NCBI GenBank assembly: GCA_012295225.1 | Contig: WMKK01000001.1 | Coordinates: 932,628 to 996,627, forward strand | DNA length: 64,000 nt | Reading direction: 5' to 3' | Origin: Ostreococcus mediterraneus | Taxonomy: Eukaryota; Chlorophyta; Mamiellophyceae; Mamiellales; Bathycoccaceae | In this document: positions 1 to 7,079 of the stretch, in pieces | Layout of the letters: each line of letters starts with the position of its first letter | Numbering within the stretch: position 1 is the stretch's first letter | The notes under the pieces: model-generated | Databases searched by the model: none | What the model was told of the DNA's origin: nothing | What the model saw: the letters and a program-made list of their open reading frames with translations, nothing else | Made by a program: the position numbers and the translations under genes

Positions 1-21
1 TGCACTGCAGGCATGAGATCT

Positions 22-1434
22 TCACACCGTTGCGGGTTTTAAGTCGCCTTCGATTGCGTTCTTTTGGAATTCGTTGCGCAACTGACCGCACGCCGCGGCG
101 GCGTCCAAGCCCTTTGTCACGCGCACCGATGCGGGCACATTTAAGCCTTCAAGAATGTCTTTAAATTCGGTAATCGTCGCTCTAGTCGGACGTTTGAAAT
201 CAGACTCGTCCACGGGGTTGTACGGAATCAAGTTGACGTGCGACGCCAAATTTCTCGCGTACAACAAACGCCCGAGCTCCTTTGCGTGCTCCGGTTGGTC
301 GTTCACGCCACCGAGCAAGGTGTATTCAAACGTCACCCGTCGTCCAGTTGCGATGAAATATTGTTCGCAGTCGCGTAGTAAGTCCTCCATCGGGTACACC
401 TTGGCGCTCGGAATGATGGTTTCACGCAACGCCTGATTCGGCGCGTGCAAACTTACGGCAAGCACAGATTGCAACTGTGCGTGCGCGAGCTTCTCAATCG
501 ATCCGCGTACGCCCACGGTAGAAATAGTAATATGTCTGGCGCCAATGCCGATTTCCTCGTTCAAAGCCTTATGCGCCTTGAGCACGTTAGGCACGTTTAA
601 TAGAGGTTCTCCCATGCCCATGAACACTACGTTTGACACGCGTTCGCCAAAGTGCGCCTCAATCGCGAGCACTTGATCGACGATCTCGTGCGGCGCCAAA
701 TTACGCGCAAACCCACCCTTGCCCGTGGCGCAGAACGTGCATCGCATCGGACATCCAACTTGACTCGACACGCAGCACGTCAGGCGACTCTTTCCGTACT
801 CCTTGGCCGGAATCCCAACCGTCTCGACCACGCGATTATCCGACAATCGCAACAATAACTTTGTCGTCCCATCCGTAGACTCCGCCACGTGATGCAACGT
901 CGCCCGTCCAACTTGCACGTTCTGTGCCTTTAATTCCTCGCGTACTTTTTTCGACAGCGTCGTAAAGTCGTCGACGCTTCGCGCGCTCGCCCCGCCCCCG
1001 GCGTACAAATGGTCCGCAATCTGCTTCCCTCGAAACGCCGGCAACCCACGATCGATGGCAAATTGTTTCAACTCACTCGACGTCAGCCCGAGCAGGCTGA
1101 ACGGCTCACCATCCATGACTTTCCCGGCGTTTCTCGCCGTCGCGTCGGCGTCTCGAATGCTCGCCACCACCGCATCCGCATCCACCTTGGCCCACGCGCC
1201 GTCGCGCACGCCCGGCGCGCGCGGCACGTACGACGGTTCAAAAGGCACGTCGACGGCATTATCGTCGTCATCACCCGCGCTCGCGCGCGTCCGCGGCGCC
1301 GTGCGCGCGCGAATCGCTACGCCAGAGCGCGCACCGCGTGTGGCGGCTGCGACGCGCGTCTCTCTCGCGCGCGCGTCTCTCGAGCCATCCACCGCGCGCG
1401 CGGGCGCCAGCGCGCACGCGGACGCGCGAATCAT
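22..1434 (-). CDS. Plastid-type 23S rRNA/tRNA adenine-C2 methyltransferase, RlmN family
   Basis: A radical SAM enzyme of the RlmN/Cfr family, expected to methylate C2 of an adenine in 23S rRNA (and tRNA) of an organelle ribosome. Seen: the 4Fe-4S motif CPMRCTFCATGKGGFARN about halfway along, the preceding GIPAKEYGKSRLTCCVSS stretch, GMGEPLLN, ISTVG, LHAPN and the C-terminal radical-chemistry Cys region (ACGQLRNEF), all in family order. I start at 1434 (470 residues): the open frame runs further 5', but this Met begins a basic, Ala/Arg-rich, acid-poor stretch typical of an algal transit peptide. Plastid rather than mitochondrial targeting is inferred. It is head-to-head with the EEP gene at 1540, with 105 bp between the starts. 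Its 3' end lies close to the window edge, so its poly(A) region is not seen. Confidence 0.9.
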   Translation of the reverse strand: MIRASACALAPARAVDGSRDARARETRVAAATRGARSGVAIRARTAPRTRASAGDDDDNAVDVPFEPSYVPRAPGVRDGAWAKVDADAVVASIRDADATARNAGKVMDGEPFSLLGLTSSELKQFAIDRGLPAFRGKQIADHLYAGGGASARSVDDFTTLSKKVREELKAQNVQVGRATLHHVAESTDGTTKLLLRLSDNRVVETVGIPAKEYGKSRLTCCVSSQVGCPMRCTFCATGKGGFARNLAPHEIVDQVLAIEAHFGERVSNVVFMGMGEPLLNVPNVLKAHKALNEEIGIGARHITISTVGVRGSIEKLAHAQLQSVLAVSLHAPNQALRETIIPSAKVYPMEDLLRDCEQYFIATGRRVTFEYTLLGGVNDQPEHAKELGRLLYARNLASHVNLIPYNPVDESDFKRPTRATITEFKDILEGLNVPASVRVTKGLDAAAACGQLRNEFQKNAIEGDLKPATV

Positions 1435-1539
1435 GGCTGGTGCTCGCGGTGCGGCGCGAGTTGCGGCGCGAGTTGGCGTGCAACGGCGACGCGAGTGCGC
1501 GCGCGTAGATGTGTCGTCATTGCGACGCGCGCCATCGAC

Positions 1540-3036
1540 ATGGCTGCGCGCGCGCCGCACGTCGCGCACCGAGTCGCGCGATGCGATGCGCGCGGTCGCG
1601 AGGGCGAACGCGCGCGCTGGAGCGTCGCGCCGCGCGCGCACCGACGGACGACGACGACGACGACGTCGGCGACGACGACGACGGCGACGTTGGCGTCATC
1701 GGTGACATCAGCAGCGCGACGATGGCACTCCATCGCGTCCGCGGCGCCGTCCTCGACGCCGGCGTCGAACGGCGCGGATGCGATTACGATCATGACGTTC
1801 AATGTGTTGTGTCCAGAGTACAAACGCGCGTCGAACGGCGGGGCGAGCGGGCGCGAGAGCGAGGATATGGCTGCGGCTGAGGCGCGCGCCGAGGCGACGC
1901 TCGCGGAAATCGCCTCGCTCGACGCCGACGTCGTGTGCGTGCAAGAGTTCTGGCACGCATCGGAAGGTATTGCGTCGTTGTGGCGCGAGAGGTTACGAGA
2001 ATGCGGGTACGAGGCGATGCACGTGACGAGGAGAACTTCGGGACGGTGCGACGGGTTGCTCACGGCGACAAAGCGCGACGTCGAGGTGTTGGACGCGAGA
2101 GACGTGTTGTTTAACGATTGTGGCGATCGCGTGGCGACGGCGGTTCGTTTAAAGAAGGCTGGGGTTGAGATGATCGTCGTGAACACGCACTTGTTGTTTC
2201 CGCACAATGAAAACTCGTCGCTGATACGGTTGCGAGAGTCGTTTAAGATATTGGGATTTTTGCACGAAATGTTCAACGAACCTACGTTGCGTGGACGTAA
2301 ACTTCCTATTGTGATCACTGGGGATTTTAACGGCACGAATAATGGTCGGGTATTTCGCTTTTTAACCTCACAAGGGTTTGTTAGCGCGTTGGATAGCACG
2401 ATTGATGCGGCGAAGCGGAAGGCTTGGGTGTCGCATAAGAACCATCACGGCGAACTCGTCGGCGTTGATCACATGTTCTTACTCAATCCATCCAGTCAAA
2501 TCACGCCCATTGGAGTGAGCTGGAAGGACGCTGTGTTCGCGATGGTGCGCGCGAAAATTGTCGAGAAAGGCTTAGTGGATGACGTGTCGGCGTTCGCGGC
2601 GTTTGATGAAAACGGCGACGGGACGCTGTCGCGGGATGAATTCGCAGAATTTGCGAATAACATCGGCTTGTGCGGGGAAAAGAGTCCTGGGCTTCTACCG
2701 GCCGAGCTTGAGGCGCTGTATGAATCGTTGGATAAGGATGGAAACGGCTTGGTGGATTTTGGCGAGTTTGTGGAGCGCATGGACATAAAAGGCATGGCCG
2801 CCTGCCTCGCCGATCCGTCCGACAGTATGGACATTTCAGATTATATGAGTTGTTCCGCAAGCGACCGTGTGATTTTGCCCCTGACTGACAGTTGGGATCA
2901 AGACATGTGGGATGACGGTGATTTGCGCATCGAGCGCGCGAGTTTGCCGGACGTTATGATTCGTGGGGAGTGGCCGGATGATTATTGTAGCGACCACGGC
3001 CCGCTCACCGCGACGTTTTCGTTGCGGAAGTTTTAG
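1540..3036 (+). CDS. Endonuclease/exonuclease/phosphatase-family protein with two EF-hands
   Basis: A 498-residue EEP (DNase I-like, CCR4/nocturnin-type) fold protein carrying calcium-binding EF-hands; it resembles the plant proteins described as calcium-binding endonuclease/exonuclease/phosphatase family members. Seen: the strand-1 motif TIMTFNVLCPEY, VVCVQEF (metal-binding Glu), VVNTHLLFPHN, VITGDFNGTNNG and the C-terminal catalytic YCSDHGPLTATF. Between GDFN and SDH sit two canonical EF loops, DENGDGTLSRDEF and DKDGNGLVDFGEF, so calcium may gate the catalytic core. The first 60 or so residues are a Thr/Ala/Arg-rich leader coded by a (GAC/ACG)n microsatellite; organelle targeting is possible. 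The start at 1540 is the first Met that leaves room for the divergent RlmN promoter. The substrate (RNA, inositol phosphate or lipid) cannot be read from sequence. Confidence 0.87.
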   Translation: MAARAPHVAHRVARCDARGREGERARWSVAPRAHRRTTTTTTSATTTTATLASSVTSAARRWHSIASAAPSSTPASNGADAITIMTFNVLCPEYKRASNGGASGRESEDMAAAEARAEATLAEIASLDADVVCVQEFWHASEGIASLWRERLRECGYEAMHVTRRTSGRCDGLLTATKRDVEVLDARDVLFNDCGDRVATAVRLKKAGVEMIVVNTHLLFPHNENSSLIRLRESFKILGFLHEMFNEPTLRGRKLPIVITGDFNGTNNGRVFRFLTSQGFVSALDSTIDAAKRKAWVSHKNHHGELVGVDHMFLLNPSSQITPIGVSWKDAVFAMVRAKIVEKGLVDDVSAFAAFDENGDGTLSRDEFAEFANNIGLCGEKSPGLLPAELEALYESLDKDGNGLVDFGEFVERMDIKGMAACLADPSDSMDISDYMSCSASDRVILPLTDSWDQDMWDDGDLRIERASLPDVMIRGEWPDDYCSDHGPLTATFSLRKF

Positions 3037-3078
3037 AGAGATAGAGACCTAATATGTCACAACAACTCGCGCGCACAC

Positions 3079-3084
3079 TGTAAT
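3079..3084 (+). terminator. TGTAAT poly(A)-signal candidate of the EEP gene
   Basis: TGTAAT begins 43 nt after the stop at 3036 and is followed by an A/T-rich stretch. The same hexamer follows many other stops in this window; TGTAA is the known poly(A) signal of chlorophyte algae. Confidence 0.5.
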
Positions 3085-3100
3085 ATAATAATATAAAGAA

Positions 3101-3844
3101 TCAAATGCCGACGCCGCTCCAGGACGTTGAAGCCGGGTTCGCCCACGTCGCGTCAACCATGCTCGCATCCGCCTTGTCGGCAACCAGTTGGCGGTAGGTG
3201 ACGAGCTTTTCGAGCACGTCTCGCGCAACGAATCCTAATCCTTCTGGAGTGACTTTATCACCCTTTGAGCCAATGCGCAAGCCCTCGTCGAAGAGCTTCA
3301 ACGCGTACAACGTATCGATGGATGCCGGCGCGGTTGGGTCGTTCACGCACGAATAGATTAGACACAGCTTATCGTCGGCGTTATCAAAATTTGGCACCAA
3401 ATTCGCCCCGAGACCAGACTTTTCAGGAATGAGCTTCCACATATCCTCCTTTTCGCGCGCGAAAGGACTTCGAGCGTTCCCGTAAAGGTACTTGTCGCAC
3501 CCTCGCGCGGTTACCCAGAACCGCCCGAGCTCGTCGACGTGCAAAGACTGACGCGCGAGAGCATAGTCTTTCGGCGTAAACGCGTCTCCAGACTCAAAAC
3601 CAGTCGCCAATGTTTCGAGCTGCTGTATGCATCCATCTAAACGCGCGAGGTATTCGTCCAGTGGACGTAAACCTTCGGCGGGCGCCGACGCCCGAGCGGG
3701 CGCTGAAGACGTGAGCGCGACGAGCGCAGCGCCGAAAAGCACGCCTCGGCGGTCGACTACGGCGGCGGGGACCGTGCGCGTGCGCGCAACGCTATGCGGT
3801 ACCGCATGAGCGACGAACGCGGACGTCCGCACGTGTGCGAGCAT
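3101..3844 (-). CDS. Predicted thylakoid-lumen protein with twin-arginine signal
   Basis: A 247-residue protein of unknown function. The N-terminus is bipartite: a basic stromal transit stretch followed by DRRGVLFGAALVALTSSAPARASA, here described as RR, a hydrophobic core of about 13 residues and an A-x-A cleavage site. This is the classic layout of a Tat-dependent thylakoid-lumen precursor. The mature part is mostly helical (ARLDGCIQQLETLATGFESG) and contains several Cys; a PsbQ-like four-helix lumen protein is conceivable but I do not recognise the family. I start at 3844 because the longer frame opens only with a GTG at 3892 that overlaps the stop of the upstream IQ gene. It lies tandem and 47 nt downstream of that gene, so read-through or a shared transcript is possible. 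Confidence 0.75.
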   Translation of the reverse strand: MLAHVRTSAFVAHAVPHSVARTRTVPAAVVDRRGVLFGAALVALTSSAPARASAPAEGLRPLDEYLARLDGCIQQLETLATGFESGDAFTPKDYALARQSLHVDELGRFWVTARGCDKYLYGNARSPFAREKEDMWKLIPEKSGLGANLVPNFDNADDKLCLIYSCVNDPTAPASIDTLYALKLFDEGLRIGSKGDKVTPEGLGFVARDVLEKLVTYRQLVADKADASMVDATWANPASTSWSGVGI

Positions 3845-3891
3845 CGCGTTGTGGCGTTTCGCCTCGGCTTTGAGGCTGAATAAAAAGCTCA

Positions 3892-5268
3892 CTAGTATTT
3901 ATTCGCTCGAGTGGCGGTGGAGCCTTTCTGAAACCTCGCCAGTCGCGAACTTGGGTTAGATTTAAGATCTTCCGTGCGCTGCCGTTTCTTTTGCGTGCGA
4001 AGAAATTGTTTGCGCCGGCGGATGTAATACCGCGCGCCGACGATTTCTTCGTCTCCTTTTTCGACGCTGTGTCCTGGATCTCTCGCGCGCGTCGACGACT
4101 TGCTCGTTTTCACAAGGTCGAGTACTGGCACCGCCATATTCTCTGCAATTGAAAACACGTCGTCCAAGAAGTCGACATCGTCATCTATGGAATCCATGAA
4201 ATCACTTTCATCCGCGCTGTCGACTGAGAAAGCCGCCGCGTCCCGACGAGCCACCGCTCGTCTATACTGGAGCACTGAACGTCTCGCACGTGCGCCGCGC
4301 CAGATGCGCTGTATGTACAACGCGGCGCTGATAGATACAGACACTCGTTTGACCCGAAAGTAGGTCCGCCATGCGCGCTGAATCTGCGTGGCGCGATGTT
4401 CTCGCCGTGACCGTTCGCGTCTCTCCAAGTAGCGGCGAGTAATTCCTTCAACTTTTTGCTGTACGCGAGCGCGCCGGATGGCAGTTTGACGAAATAATCG
4501 ACGTGCGGTATAGACGCGCCATGATGTTTGAATGCGTATCGCGGCACGGATCCGTCGCACACGGACGCATGCGGCGCGCCACGTTTGTGCCATACGCGCA
4601 ACAATTTGACGCTTTCGCCGCAGCGACGTGGATAATGTTCGTGCAACCCATCCGCGATAGTGCGCTTGCACAACTAAGGAAGCGTGCGCGCGATGATCAT
4701 ACCATCGTTTCATTGCACGCGAGATTATACGCCCGGCGTCTCTTCGTTCTCGAGCCGCGTCAATGGTACGGCGACGCTCCTCTTCGACGAGGACTCGTCG
4801 ATGCCGGCGTTCTGTGGATTCTTCTACGATTTTCTCAAGATGTGCGCGGAGCATTTTCTCTGCGTCTTCGCCGCCGTCGGCACTTGTAGCGTACTCGCTG
4901 TCGACGTCTTCGGCGTCGCAGCTATCGTCGACGATGACTGGAATGATCAATGGGACCAACTGCTGGATGGGCTTGCGCGAGGTCCGGGGACTCTCGCTTG
5001 AGGACACCGCGACGGACGAAGAACCTTCACTACTCTCTATACCGCACGTTTCATCACTCGATGGTGTTGCAGTAATTGCGGTCACGACATCGTCTGCTTC
5101 GTCCGACGTCAGCATCGTCTCCCGCGTCGTCGAAATCTCATGCTCAAAAAGTTCCAGCGCGGCGATTCGCGTTCCCCATAACTCAAATAGCGACGTGAAC
5201 AGACTTTCAATCGACGCGTCTTGCGTCGCATCGCGCGCTGTGTTGCGTATGTACACGTCTTCTGACAT
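3892..5268 (-). CDS. IQ-motif (calmodulin-binding) basic protein
   Basis: A 458-residue protein with an acidic, Ser-rich first third and a very basic helical second half carrying four IQ-like motifs: around residues 199-212 (VVQAHYRGWVAR), 244-257 (RIQTSWRVYTAR), 294-307 (TQIQRAWRTYFR) and 317-330 (LYIQRIWRGARAR). IQ motifs bind calmodulin or EF-hand light chains. There is no motor, kinase or microtubule-binding domain that I can see, so it is probably a scaffold; algal genomes hold many such orphans. The segment at residues 350-375 is strongly acidic (DESDFMDSIDDDVDFLDD). It is followed on the same strand by the lumen-protein gene. Its function is not recognised. Confidence 0.72.
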   Translation of the reverse strand: MSEDVYIRNTARDATQDASIESLFTSLFELWGTRIAALELFEHEISTTRETMLTSDEADDVVTAITATPSSDETCGIESSEGSSSVAVSSSESPRTSRKPIQQLVPLIIPVIVDDSCDAEDVDSEYATSADGGEDAEKMLRAHLEKIVEESTERRHRRVLVEEERRRTIDAARERRDAGRIISRAMKRWYDHRAHASLVVQAHYRGWVARTLSTSLRRKRQIVARMAQTWRAACVRVRRIRAAIRIQTSWRVYTARRLFRQTAIRRARVQQKVEGITRRYLERRERSRREHRATQIQRAWRTYFRVKRVSVSISAALYIQRIWRGARARRSVLQYRRAVARRDAAAFSVDSADESDFMDSIDDDVDFLDDVFSIAENMAVPVLDLVKTSKSSTRARDPGHSVEKGDEEIVGARYYIRRRKQFLRTQKKRQRTEDLKSNPSSRLARFQKGSTATRANKY

Positions 5269-5478
5269 TGCGCACCAAGTTCAGTTTGATCAAGGCGCGT
5301 GGCGTACACTAAGCAGCTGAGTTTGACTGGCGTGCACCGATACTGTCGGCGCTCGCCAAATCAAAGCTCGCGCACTAATTAAATTTGGCCATTCTTATTT
5401 AATGTTACACGAGTGCGATTTGTGAATAAAGTACACGCTAGAAGTCGTGGTACGATCAAGCGATACAAGTACCGACGT
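5269..5478. other. 210-bp tandem intergenic region
   Basis: Promoter side of the IQ gene and 3' side of the ZnT9-like gene, seen from opposite ends. It contains an A/T-richer patch at 5370-5410 with ATTTAATGTTACAC, whose complement carries TGTAA about 75 nt after the ZnT9-like stop. I see no gene here. Confidence 0.4.
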
Positions 5479-6912
5479 CTAGTTGGTTTCAATGTCGACG
5501 TAATGGATTGATGGCTCGAGCTTTACGATTTCCTTTTCCATGCGGTCAACCTCGTCACCGACGGCTTGAACTATTTCCTCTCCATAATGGCTAAGCGCAG
5601 CGTCCATCATAGCGCTATCGCCGCGAATCGTAGCTTCGCTGAATTGCGACTGCAGCGCGGCGCGGCGCTTATTCTTTGCCAAATATCGTTCGACAATCTG
5701 CTTTCCGCTAAACTCCACTTCGGCAGAAAATCGGTACGTCCCCGCGCCAAGCTCCTCGCTCTTTGCAAAATACACCTCCTCGACGACGGGATCCCTGCGC
5801 ATATGCTCGGTGATTGTTTGCATTTTATCAGCTCCCAGTGAGCGGCCGAGCAAAAGCAACCGGTTACTGTTGATGAGGTACATCGCCGTAACGCCAAGCA
5901 ACCCACCAACGGCAATCGAGCCCATTGCATCGTACATCGGGTTCCCTGTGGCATCCGCTAAAAACAACGCAGTGCCGGCAATTCCGCAACCCAAAACCGC
6001 AGCAGCATCTTCGGCCACGACACTTACGCTCGTGGGATCTTTTCCTGAAGCTACGAACTCTCGCATTGTCATGCCCTGCGCCTTGGCATTGTCGCGCAAG
6101 GACGCATACGCCACCTTCAATGAATACGCCTCCAGGAGCGCTGACGCACTTAAAACCGTGATACCGATCCACACGTTCTCTGAAGGCACAGGGTCCATAA
6201 TCCCGTGTATGCCGTGCATGACGCTAAACCCAGCGCCAAGGAAAAAAATACCAACTGCAGAAATCAACGAATACACAAATCTTTCGCGGCGATATCCATA
6301 GTTGAACGTCGCATCGGGCTTACGATTACTGTTCGTAATCCCAACTTGCAGCAGCATCTGATTCACGATGTCAGCGACAGAGTGAATGCTCTCCGCGAGC
6401 ATCGACGGCGACCCGCTGACGCCGTACGCGCCCAACTTGCACACCAAAATCGCCGTATTGCACCCAATCGCCGTGTGCACCGCCGTCAGCGCGCGCTTAT
6501 CATTATTCGCATCGATAGTTTCGTCTCTCATGCTCCTAGGCATCTCCTCAAACTCACCCATGGACTCTTCTTTCGGCGCGCTCGTCGACTCGCTCGAGCG
6601 CGCCGCGCGCTCGCTTTTCCTCCCAACCTCCAAAGCCGTCATCGCGCTCGAATGCATCCCTCTCGCGCGCACTATCGCCGCGCACGCACGCGTCGCGAAC
6701 GACGACGCTGTCAAGACGCCAACGCGCCGCACGCACGCGTCCACATCGCCCCGCCGCGCGCGGCCAACATCTCGTGCGCACCGTTGCCACGACGGCGCCT
6801 TCGCCTTCGAGCTCACGTCACTCTCTGCCTCGCGCGCGTCCGCGGGAACGTGAATCGCGCGCGCGATGGACGACGCGCACGCGTGTGATCGCCGCCGGGC
6901 GATCGCGAGCAT
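5479..6912 (-). CDS. ZnT9/SLC30A9-like cation-efflux protein
   Basis: A 477-residue member of the cation diffusion facilitator superfamily, closest in style to SLC30A9 (ZnT9), which in animals exports zinc from mitochondria. Seen: an Arg/Ala-rich N-terminus of about 130 residues that looks like an organelle presequence; then membrane helices beginning ALTAVHTAIGCNTAILVCKL; the CDF signature region AESIHSVADIVNQMLL with H and D in the metal-site helix; NYGYRRERFVYSLISAVGIFFLGAG; and the second metal-site helix VVAEDAAAVLGCGIAG, where the usual HxxxD is ExxA-like, as is typical of the divergent ZnT9 branch. A cytosolic C-terminal domain (DKMQTITEHMRRDPVVEEVYF) follows. Start 6912 was chosen as the Met just before the basic leader. 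It is divergent from the LRR gene at 7080. Confidence 0.85.
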   Translation of the reverse strand: MLAIARRRSHACASSIARAIHVPADAREAESDVSSKAKAPSWQRCARDVGRARRGDVDACVRRVGVLTASSFATRACAAIVRARGMHSSAMTALEVGRKSERAARSSESTSAPKEESMGEFEEMPRSMRDETIDANNDKRALTAVHTAIGCNTAILVCKLGAYGVSGSPSMLAESIHSVADIVNQMLLQVGITNSNRKPDATFNYGYRRERFVYSLISAVGIFFLGAGFSVMHGIHGIMDPVPSENVWIGITVLSASALLEAYSLKVAYASLRDNAKAQGMTMREFVASGKDPTSVSVVAEDAAAVLGCGIAGTALFLADATGNPMYDAMGSIAVGGLLGVTAMYLINSNRLLLLGRSLGADKMQTITEHMRRDPVVEEVYFAKSEELGAGTYRFSAEVEFSGKQIVERYLAKNKRRAALQSQFSEATIRGDSAMMDAALSHYGEEIVQAVGDEVDRMEKEIVKLEPSIHYVDIETN

Positions 6913-7079
6913 GTTCGCGCGCGATGCGACGACGAATGCGGTGTGAGCTCCTCGAGCCGAATTTTTGGGAAACAACAGGACATGTGAGAGTCCACGGCGT
7001 TGACTTCATGTGTGCCATCAGTGCGTGAGTTCGACGCGCCTAAGGCGCGAGGCTGGCGCAAATCAATACTTTCGGTCTG

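Noticed and set aside
1431-2399. A 322-codon frame on the minus strand within the EEP gene
   Set aside because: Antisense shadow of a strongly supported gene; low-complexity Ser/Val/Arg translation without motifs.
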